Assembly (NCBI GenBank): GCA_027422505.1
Contig: JAPQWV010000002.1
Coordinates: 26,328,501 to 26,392,500, forward strand
From: Craterostigma plantagineum
Taxonomy: Eukaryota; Streptophyta; Magnoliopsida; Lamiales; Linderniaceae
Direction: 5' to 3'
DNA: 64,000 bases
Each line of letters starts with the position of its first letter. Position 1 is the stretch's first letter. This document shows, one piece after another, positions 1-10,804 of this stretch. Position numbers and translations under genes: made by a program. The notes under the pieces were generated by a model, which was not told where the DNA came from, did no database searches, and worked only from the letters and a program-made list of their open reading frames with translations.

Positions 1-330
1 CGTCTCTGAAGCTCTAATCGTCACATCGACGTTAGAGACCACCTCAACATCATCTCCACCCACCACCTCGGAGCCTCTAGCTGTCACATCGACGCTAGAG
101 GCCACCACCACATCTACGCCGCCCGTCACCCAAATCATCCTTGCCAAAACCATCACCTCAACCGAACCACCTGAATCTCCACCACAACCATCCCCACAAT
201 CCACAAACTCCTTCGAAGCAACACCCTCGCCATCACATAGCCACACCCCTCTCGACATCGACCCCAACCTGGCTGTCGAGGACGTCTACAGCGCACAAAA
301 TGAGATTGAGGCCTACATCTTCAACGATGA

Positions 331-1431
331 ATGGCTGTACACACCCGCCGACGCAGTAGCAGCCAGGAAGTTGGTGGAAAACGCTCGACGTCTGCTAAAG
401 GAAGCCTCGCTCACGCTGATCAACACCGCAGACGACGAGAACGGAGAGGAGTACGACGCGGAACCGCCGAGCTCGAGAACATCCTTCAGTTCCAAGCGCA
501 GCAAACTGAGGCTCCTGCTGCTCAAACAGATGTGCCCACGGTGGATATACCGGAAGCACCGTGGGAAAATAAAAAGATCACCGCGCCATTTCAGGAAGAG
601 ATCAGGAAGAGGATCTGGCGGCGCAAGGAAAAGATCGTTACCACCTTCGACGAGTATGAGCTGATGAACATCCAAAGTTGGAGCGAGAGAAAGAAGCAAC
701 TCTATCGATGGAGCCTTCTGTGCCACAAATGCACAGATAGGACGCTGTCCGACGAGGAAAACATCACTCAGGAAATGAATCGGGCCCCCATCTGCAAAGT
801 CACTGACCTCCGCCACGAGTCGAAAGGACCTGTCCACTACCCAGTCTTCACAGTAATGAGGCAGGATGAGAGCTACAGTGAAGTCAGTGAGGCGGACTTC
901 AAATTTCTGCGCCTGGGTGACCTATACAGCATGCTGGAATCCCTGAAGCAGTTCAGACTCGTCCCCAGAAGCTCTGGACATCTCGTACGTGCTGAACCGG
1001 TCACCATGGGATATGTGGCCATCAAGCGCCACATGCTCCGACAGGTCAGATTCTACGCCACCCACGATCTGCAGATGGCGGTGGAACATAATCTCAAGAA
1101 GGTGAACTTGACGCGCCCATCTTTCAAGAATGCAGACGACTATCGAGAGGGCGATGTGATCGACGGAGATGATCCGGCGGTCGCCTACTCGAACTACAAA
1201 GGAAAGATGAGGCTCCTGCGCTGCTCCGAGGTGGCAAAATTCTCAGATGGGACGCTCACAATCATCCAAGACAAACTCATGAGAATTTGCCGCATCCTTT
1301 CGGAAGAAGATCCCCTCTGCCGATCCAAGTTCGCGAAGCTCATTGACGCTATTGCTGACAGAATGGTTCTTCGAAGGAATCTCCGCGCCTTCGAGTTCAA
1401 GCTAGGGCTTCGCGAAACACTCACACGCTAA
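331..1431 (+). CDS. Retrotransposon-associated extra ORF, frameshifted near its start
   Basis: The open frame gives 366 codons from the first ATG. The part from about codon 48 (AELENILQF) looks authentic. Upstream, a different frame is open from position 2 to about 475 and reads as a Pro/Thr/Ser-rich stretch followed by an acidic helical stretch (VEDVYSAQNEIEAY). The two parts are probably one protein broken by a single-base indel near 460-475. The C-terminal part contains a KFSDGTL motif followed by a basic region and RRNLRAFE. I recall similar tails in plant retroelement ORFs. No protease, integrase or reverse transcriptase motif is present, so the function is unknown. It ends about 45 bp before the polypurine tract. 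Confidence 0.55.
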   Translation: MAVHTRRRSSSQEVGGKRSTSAKGSLAHADQHRRRRERRGVRRGTAELENILQFQAQQTEAPAAQTDVPTVDIPEAPWENKKITAPFQEEIRKRIWRRKEKIVTTFDEYELMNIQSWSERKKQLYRWSLLCHKCTDRTLSDEENITQEMNRAPICKVTDLRHESKGPVHYPVFTVMRQDESYSEVSEADFKFLRLGDLYSMLESLKQFRLVPRSSGHLVRAEPVTMGYVAIKRHMLRQVRFYATHDLQMAVEHNLKKVNLTRPSFKNADDYREGDVIDGDDPAVAYSNYKGKMRLLRCSEVAKFSDGTLTIIQDKLMRICRILSEEDPLCRSKFAKLIDAIADRMVLRRNLRAFEFKLGLRETLTR

Positions 1432-1489
1432 TCCACCATCTCAACGCCCAAGATTCAAGACTCCCAACAATTGACACAAAGGGGGAGAT

Positions 1490-1785
1490 TGTTAGGATAT
1501 TTAATTTGTTGTGTCAATAGTTTAAGTCTTGAGACTTATTATTTAATTATCTTAAGCTTGGGCTTTGGACTAGATTGTAATTATTTTATTATTAGTGATT
1601 GGGCCTTAATATACCTAGGGTTAATGTGGTATATAAGGTTTTACCAACTCACTTTGAAAGGTAATCAAAGATCAAAAAGCTAAAATTCGTTTTCACACAC
1701 TACACACACTACAAGGTGAGAAATTCTCCCTTTTCATTCCATCTAGCTTCTTTGATTCCTTGTTTGGTGCATTTCGGGACCAACA
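1490..1785 (+). repeat. 3' LTR of the copia-type element
   Basis: The LTR is about 296 bp. It starts TGTTAGG directly after a purine tract and ends GACCAACA, giving short inverted termini of the TG...CA type. It contains a TATA-like GTATATAAGG near 1630. The exact right end is inferred from the terminal motif only, because the partner LTR is not in the window. Confidence 0.6.
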
Positions 1786-2066
1786 CAATGCCGTAAAAAG
1801 TCCCGAGTACACTGTACATCCTCGGGATTCGCAGCATGTTGTCGGCAGACTACCCGAGAATACGTAGAAGCATATGAGGAACTGAAGCAAAAGAGAACAA
1901 ATGCGATAAGTAGGGCAAATGCCCGAAGGCTCGACATTCGATCATATATTATGCCCCGGGGGGCCACGTTCAGAGAGGACAGAAAAGAGATATATATATA
2001 TTAGGGTTCATTACATTCCCCGACCAACAGAAAGAAAAGACACAAAAGGAAAAGGTTTTAAACGGC

Positions 2067-4359
2067 CTAGCTGGCCTGATCTCCACCCCCGGCGACTTCC
2101 CCGGGCTTCTCAGCATCTCCGCAAGCTCCAACCTCCTGGCCTTCTCCCTCTCCCTCCTCGGCTTGCTCCTTAAGGGCTTCTTCCTCAGCAGAACCCCCCG
2201 GTACCTGGGTCTCCTCAGCATCATCACGGGTTTCTTCCCCGGAGGCACCTCGCATCTCCTCGAACTGGGGCTCAGCCACAACTGCGGCGGGGGCCCGCAC
2301 AATGGGCGTCCTCGAAGGACCGCTCTCATCTCGGGGTTCGGGCAAATAGCCCCCAGAAGGGGCCTCCTTCAAAGTCCTGATGGCATTCAGAAACTTGAAG
2401 GGGTGGTCCGCCCTACTATACCCGTGTGCTCGAAGTTCGGAGATGCACCCATAGAAGCCCCACTTGAAGAAGGTCTTCATATCGTTTAGATGGGTGCGCT
2501 TGGGGACGTAGTTCTGCTCCAGATCCTTTTCCCACTCCCTCCTATCTTCAACCCGGGCCACCTCCGATCGAGAAAGATGGCGTTGGAGCTCTGCCGCTTC
2601 TTCCTGGAGCTTTTTCTCCCGAGTCTTAGCCTCGACTACCTCTCGCTCAAGCTCCTCCACCCTCTTGCGAAATTCGGCCTCGGCATGGGACAGGGTTTTA
2701 TTTCGCTCAGCAAGCCGGGAGAGACGTTTCGTGACCTCGGTCACCAGAGAGAGCGACTACATTAACGGAGGTTCGGTAAGATCAAAGTCGCCCGATGAAG
2801 TGAAAAGCAGAGAGGAATACATACCTGCCCGACGGTAGTACCAAGAAGGCTTCTAAGGTCAAGATAGGAGAGCTCGCGAGTATAATGCCTGTTAGCTTCA
2901 TCAGGGAATTCCCGAAGGAACTCCCAGCTCTCCTCCTTTGATGGATCATCAAAGAAAGCGGGTTGTTTAGCCCGACCCAACGCAATTGGACCCCCCGGAG
3001 GTGAGGAAACAGGATGACTTGAAGAAGCTCGGGTTCTCTTCGCCGCAGCCCCTCCTTGGGAAGGAGCCGCTCGCTTCGGCGCAGACTTTTTTACCCCCGA
3101 GGAGGAAGCAGGGGCCTTGCCCTTACCCTTTGAACGGGTATTTGGGGCATTTTCTTGGGGAGTTGGCTGGCAAAGATCCTCATCCTCCTCGTCAGCGATG
3201 GCAATGACCTCGGCGAGAGACATCCGATCAGCTGCAAAAGAGAAGTAGGAAGTCAAAACATGCGTCATAACGGGGGTTAAACCAAAGGTAGGGCGCATCG
3301 GGACTCTAATGGTATACCTAGGGTCATGGTGAGTTTGGCGCCTTTCGAAGAGAAACCGTGGGCGCAAAGGAGTTCTTCTTCTCGGAGTTTTTTGGCCCAA
3401 TATCGCCTCGAGCCTACCCTTGCCAAGAAGGTTTCGATCCTAGAGGATGTTTCGGGAGGAAGAGGATTGGAAATTGTATGGTTGTCGCTCCAGGAGAAGG
3501 GGAGTAGCGCGGACTCGGCGCTGTCTACCGAGGGCTTAACAAAGAAATATTTACTCATCCAACCCTTATGAGAGGAGGGATTGCCTCGGATGAGAACAGG
3601 AGTGCGTGAAGGGGTGAAGAAGAATTTCCCTTCCTCTTTCTTATTAAGCTTCAGGAAAGAGGTGATCATAGGGATCGAGGGCTCAAAGCGAAAGTGGGCA
3701 AGAATGACAGCAAGTGAGAGAAGAAGGCTAAAGGAGTTCGGTGCTAATTGGGCAGGGGAGATTCCAAAATATTGACAAATATCTACAAGAAAACGGGGTA
3801 GAGGAAATCTAAGCCCCATCTCGACCTGATCCAAAAAATAAGTACCAAAACCCTCGGGAGGATTACTGGCTAGGTCGATGGGAGAGGGAATTCTAACTTC
3901 AAAATCATCGGGAAGACCCGAGAGAGATACTAACCTAGGAAGATCTGAATGTCTGAAAGTAGAGACCTTGATTTGATGCCAACGAACACCTTCGCGAGCA
4001 GCTCGGATGGTCTCAACCTCCCCGACCCAGGCACTAAAGGCCCGACGGAAGGCCCCAGGACTGGGGAAATCACTTTCAAGGGGAGGGGAGGGCTCTCCAA
4101 AAGCAAGAGGCGGAAGCGAAGTCGGGACAGTATACGTAGCCTCAGAATCTACCGAAGAGGCCCTCGAGGAGCCCTCCCGAGGACCTACGACATCTACCCG
4201 TGGGCTATCCCCCACATCAACCCTAGGGCTCCCAGAACCCTCAACAAAGGAACTATTGTTATCAGACGAACTACTTGAACTAGAGCTACCAGATCCACCC
4301 GACCCCCCGAAAAAATTACCCGAATCTACACGAGAGCTATCACTAGAGCTAGAAGTCAT
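2067..4359 (-). CDS. Antisense spliced ORF of the Tat-like element (putative gypsy-type transposon protein, PF04195-like)
   Basis: Three exons keep frame: 4359-3318, 3231-2825 and 2756-2067. They encode about 712 residues, with introns ending in canonical GT and AG. The N-terminus is a Ser/Gly-rich low-complexity stretch. It is followed by a globular domain with FPLPRFLVDICQYFGI and PNSFSLLLSLAV, which I recognise as the plant transposon domain Transposase_28 / putative gypsy type (PF04195). Exon 2 holds a basic, probably nuclear-targeting stretch (KKSAPKRAAP). Exon 3 encodes a long coiled coil (VTKRLSRLAERNKTL) and an acidic Glu-rich tail. No stop codon breaks any exon. The promoter would lie between 4360 and the 3' LTR. 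The function in the element's life cycle is not known. Confidence 0.65.
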
Positions 4360-4870
4360 GGTACCAAAAGTAAAAGGCTAAGGGGAGAAAGACTTACGAG
4401 AAAACCTAAAAAGCTGGGAAAGGAAGGCTGGATGGATCGGGCACTCGGGAACTTCTTGAGGAGAGATATTAGTGAGAGAAAGTAGAAGAAAGGGAAATGA
4501 CGAAGGAAGTGGGGTATATATAGGCCCCACGCCATCGTTCCGAGCCCTTGGATTGAAGCCGGATCAACGGGCCGTGTCGATCCGCGCAAAAAATTTGGCG
4601 ATCCGCGTCAACTTGGGAAGAGGCGCAAAAATCCCTGCCCAGACGTCCCATCAGAGCCGACCAGTAGAAGCGCGACACGTGGATTGAAAGCTGGAACGGT
4701 GTTTAAGGCCCCTAAGGAAGAAGTAATGGGCCTATGCCCGGGAAAGAGTACGCGGAATAAGAGCCCAATGACAGCCCTCGGGGTCGCAATGGATCGGATA
4801 TTTCGCCACTACCCACAAAAACGTCCAAAATTCACCATACTTCTTTTGGACTACTCGAAGGGGGGACTAT

Positions 4871-5616
4871 TGTTACCTTCGGGTCTAATCGACCCCGCGG
4901 CAAAACACCCGACCCATCTCCACTAACCTAACAACCTCATCCTAGGAGTACCTACCAGCGCCACGGGCCCGAGGACTATAGGACAACACCTGCGACGAAG
5001 AACCAAGCCTCTCGGAACGTAATCATAAGGTCCTCGGGCGCTCCATCCGAGGGACGCGTACCCTCGAAAACACTCCAGGAAGCTACCCGAGAGGAAAAGA
5101 AGGACTCGGGTGTATTTCCGAGTCCGGGGGAAGACCCTGCCCTCGAGAGTAGCGGTCATCCGACTCGAAAACTGCCACGATTCGCCCACGATGATGCAAG
5201 TAAGACGTGCAGAATAACCGCCTGACACTCGATAGGTTTAGGAAACGTGCCATCATGGGCGATAAGGAAGTTCGACCCCTAGAATCGCGGAACGTGGGTC
5301 TCAACCGTGGGAAAACCGCCCAAGGGCAGAAGCCTATAAATACTACCAACGCATTCAAGAACAGGGAGGTCTCTTCTCGCGTATCCTACCGTTACTCTGT
5401 CCAATTAATTACTCATAAACACACACTACACATCACTTTTTATGCCGCTTTACACCTGGAACATGGAGGTTACCCTCTTGACCTAGGCAAGAGGGCAAAC
5501 GACCCCCAACCCTTATCCTGTTTTTAAGCGATTAGGTAACTTGCGCGGTGGAATCTAGGCGGGAAGAGGTCTGTTAGTCGTCCGACGCGGCAGATCCATT
5601 TTTCGGCGGTATCACA
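4871..5616 (+). repeat. 3' LTR of the Tat-like element
   Basis: About 746 bp, starting TGTTACCTTCGG and ending CGGCGGTATCACA, with imperfect inverted ends (TGTTACC against GGTATCACA). It contains CTATAAATAC near 5335-5345 as a TATA candidate, followed by CT/AC-rich leader-like sequence. If the element used 5-bp target duplication, the right copy is TACCA (5617-5621). The left copy is not visible in the window. Confidence 0.6.
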
Positions 5617-8600
5617 TACCAACAGCAAACATGATATCAGGGCGAGTAGCAGTTAAGTAAAGAAGGCTTCCGATCATACCTCGATATTGTGTTTGATCAA
5701 CCGGTGTACCTGACTCATCCATGTCTCTTTTGGTGGTCTGATGCATAGGGGTGGAAATCGCTTTGGAATCACTCATCCCGAATTTCGTCAGCAATTCCCT
5801 GCTGTATTTTGTCTGGGATACGAAGGTTCCATTGTCAAGCTGCTTTATTTGCAACCCGAGGAAGTAGTTCAGCTCACCCATTAAGCTCATCTCAAATTCC
5901 TTCTGCATAGACTTAGAAAATTCCTCGCAGAGAAGGATATTAGTACTTCCAAATATGATATCATCAACGTAAATTTGGACCAGTATCATGTGATCACCTT
6001 CATACTTAATAAACAGCGTGTTATCAATAGTTCCAGTCGAAAATCCTATGTCAATCAGAAACTTACTTAGCCTTTCATACCATGCCCTAGGAGCCTGCTT
6101 TAAACCATATAATGCTTTATTTAATTTAAAAACATGATTTGGAAAATCTTCCCTAGCAAAGCCCGGTGGTTGTTCTACATAAACCTCCTCATTTATAAAA
6201 CCATTTAAAAATGCACTTTTTACGTCCATTTGAAAAAGTTTAAAACGTTTAAAGCATGCATATGCAAGTAAGACACGTATAGATTCTAGTCTAGCTACCG
6301 GTGCAAAAGTTTCATCGAAATCAATACCTTCCTCCTGGGAATAACCTTTTGCAACTAACCTCGCTTTGTTTCTTGTGACATTACCGTGTTCGTCGAGTTT
6401 GTTGCGGAAGACCCATTTGGTTCCTATGATGGATTTATCGTCTGGTCGTTTTACGAGTGTCCACACGTCGCTCTTTTCGAACTGAGATAACTCATCTTCC
6501 ATGGCAGAGAGCCACGATATATCTTCCAGGGCTTCATGGACTGTCTTTGGTTCCATCAGTGAGAGCAGTACATCATGAGATTCCTCCGTATCTTGATTTC
6601 GTACAGTTGCTCGAGTTTTGATTCCTGATCTGATATTTCCTATCACTTGATCTGTTGGATGACTAGAAGCATGTTTCCATTTTCTAGGTTGCAGCTCTCC
6701 AGCTTCTGGTTCCACTGTTTCAGCATTTTCATCTTTAGGAATATCTTCCTCACTGTCTTTGATATCCTGCAATTCTGCACAAGGCAAATCTATACCTTCC
6801 TCATCAGTAGCATCTGCGTTAGGCATCTCATCAAAGGTAACATGTATGGATTCCTGAACAGTCAGCTTTCTTTTATTGTAAACACGATATGCCTTAGACG
6901 TAAGACTGTAACCAAGGAATATCCCTTCATCAACCTTAGAGTCAAATTTTCCTCTCTTATCTCTATCGTTCAAGATAAAACATTTACATCCGAACACATG
7001 AAAGTAACCTATATTTGGAGTTCTACCATGCCAGATTTCATAAGAAGTCTTCTTTAATATCGGCCTAAGGAAGATACGGTTAGACACGTAACAAGCTGTA
7101 CTAACGGCTTCCGCCCAGAACTGTTTAGGAATATCATACTCATGTAACATAGATCTAGCCATTTCCTGTAATACCCTGTTTTTACGTTCAACAACACCGT
7201 TCTGTTGGGGGGTTATAGGAGCAGAGAAATTATGACTATATCCATACTGATCACAGAATGATGCAAACGACTTACTATCAAATTCCAGACCGTTATCACT
7301 TCGTATCCTACATAAGTTCGTTTCTTTTTCATTTTCAAGTCTCTTTACTAGCGATGCAAAGTTGTCTAATGCCTCATTCTTATGTGCAAGGAATATCACC
7401 CAAGTATACCTGGAGTAATCATCAACGATGACAAAGGCATATCTTTTACCTCGCAGAGACATCGTCCGAACCGGACCAAAAAGGTCGAGATGCAGCAGTT
7501 CCAGAGGTCTGGATGTAGATATCACATTCTTTGCTTTGAAAGATGTCTTAGTCTGCTTGCCCATCTGGCATGCCTTGCATGTTTTGTCCTTGACAAACTT
7601 TATGTCAGGAACACCTCGTATCAGTTCATTGCTTGTAATGTGAGATAGCAATTCCATGTTGGCATGTCCTAGGCGTCTGTGCCATAACCAGGTGTCATCC
7701 TGTGTAACTGCTAGACACTTGACATTCTGGTCAGTGATATCATCAAGAGTTATACAATATATATTTCTATCCCTAGATGCACTGAATAGTACCTTATTAT
7801 TATTTCTAACCACAGACTTATCATTTTCAAACGTAACCGTATGACCTTTATCGCATAATTGACTGATGCTAATGAGGTTATGTTCTAGATTCTTAACTAA
7901 CCATACGTCATCTATAGTAGTATGTAAAGTGTTACCGACATTTCCAACACCTATAACCTTCGCTTTTGTGTTGTTGGCGTAAGAGACATATCCTCCGTCA
8001 TACGCTTTCACCGACACAAACTTACTGATATCACCTGTCATATGGTGGGAACACCCACTGTCGAGGTACCACTTGTTCTTCTTACTGGATTTTCTTCTTT
8101 GTACCTGATCATCATCTGCGGCCATGTAGGCGAGATCTTCCTCTTCTTCGCTCCCGGCTTCTTCCCAGTTTGTGACCATGGCCTTCTGCTTCTTTATCTT
8201 TTTGTCACCATTTTCCATCGGGCAGTTTGAGGCAAAGTGGCCTGGCTTGTTGCACTTGAAGCATTTCTGTACATTGTTTCCGGATGACGATATTCCCTTG
8301 TTCCTAGGTTGGAATTTCGAGTTTCCCTTGAACTTTCTTCTCATCGGAAACTTTTCAAACTTTCTGGTCAGCATGGCAATCTGCTCCATTAGGTCCTCCT
8401 CAGATTCTTCTTCGCCTTCAGAGTCGTGTTCTTGTTCGGTATTAAAGGCGATGTTTGGTTGATTTCGAACTGGTGGTTTTTCCTTGATGGAGGTCTGAGT
8501 CATCTCGTAGGTGGTCAGAGATCCGATCAGTTCTGACACTGAAAGTTCGTCCAAGTCCTTTGCTTCGTAGATGGCGGTCACTTTGGGATTCCATTCTATA

Positions 8601-9136
8601 GGAAGAGATCTCAGGATTTTTCGCACCTTCTCACCATCTTCTATTTTCTTTCCCAACGAGAACATTTGATTAATGATGTTCATGAATCTGGCATACATGT
8701 GGCTTATGGTCTCGTTGTCCTCCATCTTGAACAGCTCGTATTGGTGAGTTAAGAGGGCTATCCTTTCTTGCACAACTCGAGTGGTTCCTTCATGTGTAAC
8801 TTGAAGCATGTCCCACATGTTCTTGGCAGATTCGCATGAGCTCACACGATTGTACTCTTCTCTTGTGAGTGCGCAGGCTATCATGTTCTTAGCTTTGGCA
8901 TTTAAGGAGATTCCTCGCTTGTCTGCTACATTGTAATCAGGACCTTTCCTTGGAGTTCCATCTTCACTTTTGGGAATGTAAGGTCCTGTTGCGATGATAT
9001 CCCACAGGTCGTAGTCTGTAGCGATCAGGAATTCCTTCATGCGATTCTTCCATATAGCGTAGTTTGTCCCGTCGAAGAGTGGTGGCCTGGAATGGGATTG
9101 TCCTTCTGCAAACACATCAAAACTCAAAGAAGCCAT
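5617..9136 (-). CDS. Copia gag-pol polyprotein, truncated at the C-terminus
   Basis: This is an uninterrupted frame of about 1,170 codons. Visible parts in order are: a gag domain (residues about 15-220); a CCHC zinc knuckle [14 protein letters not shown] (292-305); the protease motif [13 protein letters not shown] with the catalytic Asp-Ser-Gly at about 359-361; the GAG-pre-integrase region with WHRRLGH; the integrase core with [15 protein letters not shown] and [11 protein letters not shown]; and reverse transcriptase with [16 protein letters not shown] and the catalytic YVDDIIFGS. The frame ends after RPDIMFAVG because the Tat-like LTR joins there, so RNase H is lost. Such a protein would not support a full replication cycle. 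The start is the first Met, about 45 bp downstream of the primer binding site. Confidence 0.85.
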
Positions 9137-9181
9137 TAGATCTTTAACTCAGGCTTGTTAGGCCCGTCGTTTGAGTAACCC

Positions 9182-9193
9182 GCTCTGATACCA
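9182..9193 (-). other. Primer binding site of the SIRE-like element (tRNA-iMet type)
   Basis: The minus strand reads TGGTATCAGAGC, the complement of the 3' end of plant initiator-Met tRNA used by many plant copia elements. It lies two bases inside the LTR border (TTATATCTTCA ends at 9195 on the minus strand) and upstream of the gag start. Confidence 0.8.
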
Positions 9194-9194
9194 A

Positions 9195-10800
9195 ATGAAG
9201 ATATAAATGTGCCTAAGAGGGGGGTGAATTAGGCTTATAAAATTTTATGCTTCTTTTCACAAATGCTAAGTATGGTGACTTAGGTATGCCTACTGATATT
9301 TGTGACGAGTATGCCTGATATATCCTAGTATCGTCGGATGTGCGTCGGGTCTGTCTCACAGTGATAACGAAATAACTGAAACGTAAATGAGAGACAGGAT
9401 TTTTATAGAGGTTATATCCCCAACTGGGGTTTACTCCTCTCCTTGGGATTTGCTTCCCAAGAGTTTAACCAATCACTATAATGCACCGTAGCTGGATACA
9501 AAACTGATTGGTTAGCCCAATACACAACCGAAACAAGTCAAACACTAGCTGCAACTAGGTTACCACACGCCGAGTTTCGTTCCTCGGAATCTCCTTGATC
9601 CCGACAGACACAGCTCGCTACCGAAGGGCCCCCGGACTTGTCCTTCCCTTCACGTGTGCGTAAACGTTGACCTTGCCTCCTTGGTATTGCTCACGTCCGA
9701 AGACAACACGTCCGTAGACAGAATATATGGCAGGTTATGATGTAATATCGGATAAATCACTCGATCAGTGATGGATATGCCGGTTAATGCTCAGGTGGGC
9801 AGAAAGCTATCACAAGTGGGAACTCAGGAATCTCTCAGTATGTTTCTGCTCAAGAATCTCTCGTAGACTTATATTCGCAAATTCTTAGTTACTCGAATGT
9901 CTGAAGTGCAGCTCATATATAATCCTTTTCAAATATCACTTGACATGGAAAGTTATATCAAGCAATAATCACCAAATCAATCATAGTTTCCATGTAGCTT
10001 TCGAGTCAATCATACCATATAAAACATGCTCTTAATAACTCATCACAACGGTCATATAGCACATTTAAAGCATAATTATTTTCCATATCAAGACTCAATT
10101 TCGTTCTCAAGCTCATTCAACCATTTCGCATATATTTTCTATTTCAGGACTTTCCATAAGTGATTCCCTGCTGTCAGTTTCTAGTAACGAATCAATCCAG
10201 ATTTACTTTCCAAGTATAACACATAAGATAGCATCACATCAGCACGTTTTCCATGTATGATTCATAGTATAATTACCATGTTTAGCACACAAATCAGATC
10301 AGAGAATACTTAATACGATTTATCAATCATGGTCAACCTTTCCTTATTTCAGAGATCACATCCGTTTATATCATATAACACCTTATCCAAAAAATCAATC
10401 AAATCACATCTTTCCTAAATATAATATTCCAATCAACACAAGGAAAGATATCAATTTAATATTGCACATTAAATTCAGTGTAGAGCATGCAAAGAATCGC
10501 ATAAGTGATTTTCGTCCAGGAATAAACTAGTATCAACGGATATATCACTTTCCATATATAAACAGCATATTTTCCATATATAGCTCAGTAGGATATCTCA
10601 TGCATTATTTCCATATATAGCACAGTACGATATATCCTATCTCATGGACTGTCTATAACATGCGATCACCTAGTTCCATCAAATCATCACAGAATCACAC
10701 GCAATTCCAATATTCAACACTTAATCGATTTTATAGCTCATAAACAATGCATGGTTGAATATTATCATGAACTTAGACATTTTATTTGTCCCAAATCGAA
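9195..10800 (-). repeat. 5' LTR region of the SIRE-like element (outer border unresolved)
   Basis: The inner border is set by the primer binding site: on the plus strand the region begins TGAAGATATAAATG at 9195. The stretch holds no coding sequence. Between about 10,550 and 10,650 the AT-rich motif TTTCCATATATA recurs three times. I could not find a clear outer end; a CA at 10,644 (CCTATCTCA) is one candidate, and the next gag fragment begins by 10,805. Length is therefore 1.45-1.6 kb. Confidence 0.45.
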
Positions 10801-10804
10801 TTGC

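Larger units (their letters stand above)
1..1785 (+). mobile_element. 3' part of a Ty1/copia-type LTR retrotransposon
   Basis: The visible layout is an ORF region, then a polypurine tract ACAAAGGGGGAGAT (1476-1489), then an LTR beginning TGTTAGG at 1490. This order shows a plus-strand element whose 5' part lies outside the window. A GGGGGAGA tract directly before TGTTAG is typical of plant copia elements. The right end at 1785 (CCAACA) abuts sequence that I assign to a Tat-like gypsy element, so this copy is probably nested in it. The left target-site copy is not visible, so the insertion cannot be proven from this window. Confidence 0.7.
1786..5616 (+). mobile_element. 3' region of a Ty3/gypsy Tat-like retrotransposon carrying an antisense ORF
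   Basis: A purine tract GAAGGGGGGACTAT ends at 4870 and is followed by TGTTACC, the layout seen before the 3' LTR in Tat-lineage gypsy elements. The LTR then runs to the TG...CA type end at 5616. The element therefore reads on the plus strand, while the long ORF inside it (2067-4359) reads on the minus strand. Extra antisense ORFs between pol and the 3' LTR are known in some Tat elements. The gag and pol genes are not present here; the left side is cut by the copia element ending at 1785. Bases 1786-2066 hold no coding sequence that I can identify. The right border at 5616/5617 falls inside copia polyprotein sequence, so this element inserted into that one. Confidence 0.65.
5617..10800 (-). 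mobile_element. Truncated SIRE-like Ty1/copia retrotransposon
   Basis: The minus strand carries, in order, a long LTR-like region (left border 9195), a primer binding site, a gag-pol ORF, and an abrupt stop inside reverse transcriptase at 5617 where the Tat-like LTR begins. The RNase H, polypurine tract and 3' LTR are missing. The upstream border is not resolved: sequence of another copia gag begins near 10,805. The polyprotein opens MASLSFDVF and has the domain order PR-IN-RT of copia elements. The single long open frame suggests a fairly young insertion before disruption. Confidence 0.75.

Noticed and set aside
313..837. Minus-strand frame of 174 codons opposite the copia ORF
   Set aside because: It is a mirror of the coding plus strand with no recognisable domain; the plus strand shows the retroelement motif and polypurine tract.
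1786..2066. Possible pol C-terminus of the Tat-like element on the plus strand
   Set aside because: A short open stretch (EAYEELKQKRTNAISRANAR) was noted but has no integrase or chromodomain motif and cannot be assigned.
5083..5358. Open frames in the Tat-like LTR and 4,923-5,527
   Set aside because: They overlap LTR sequence, lack family resemblance, and are open only because the LTR is GC-rich.
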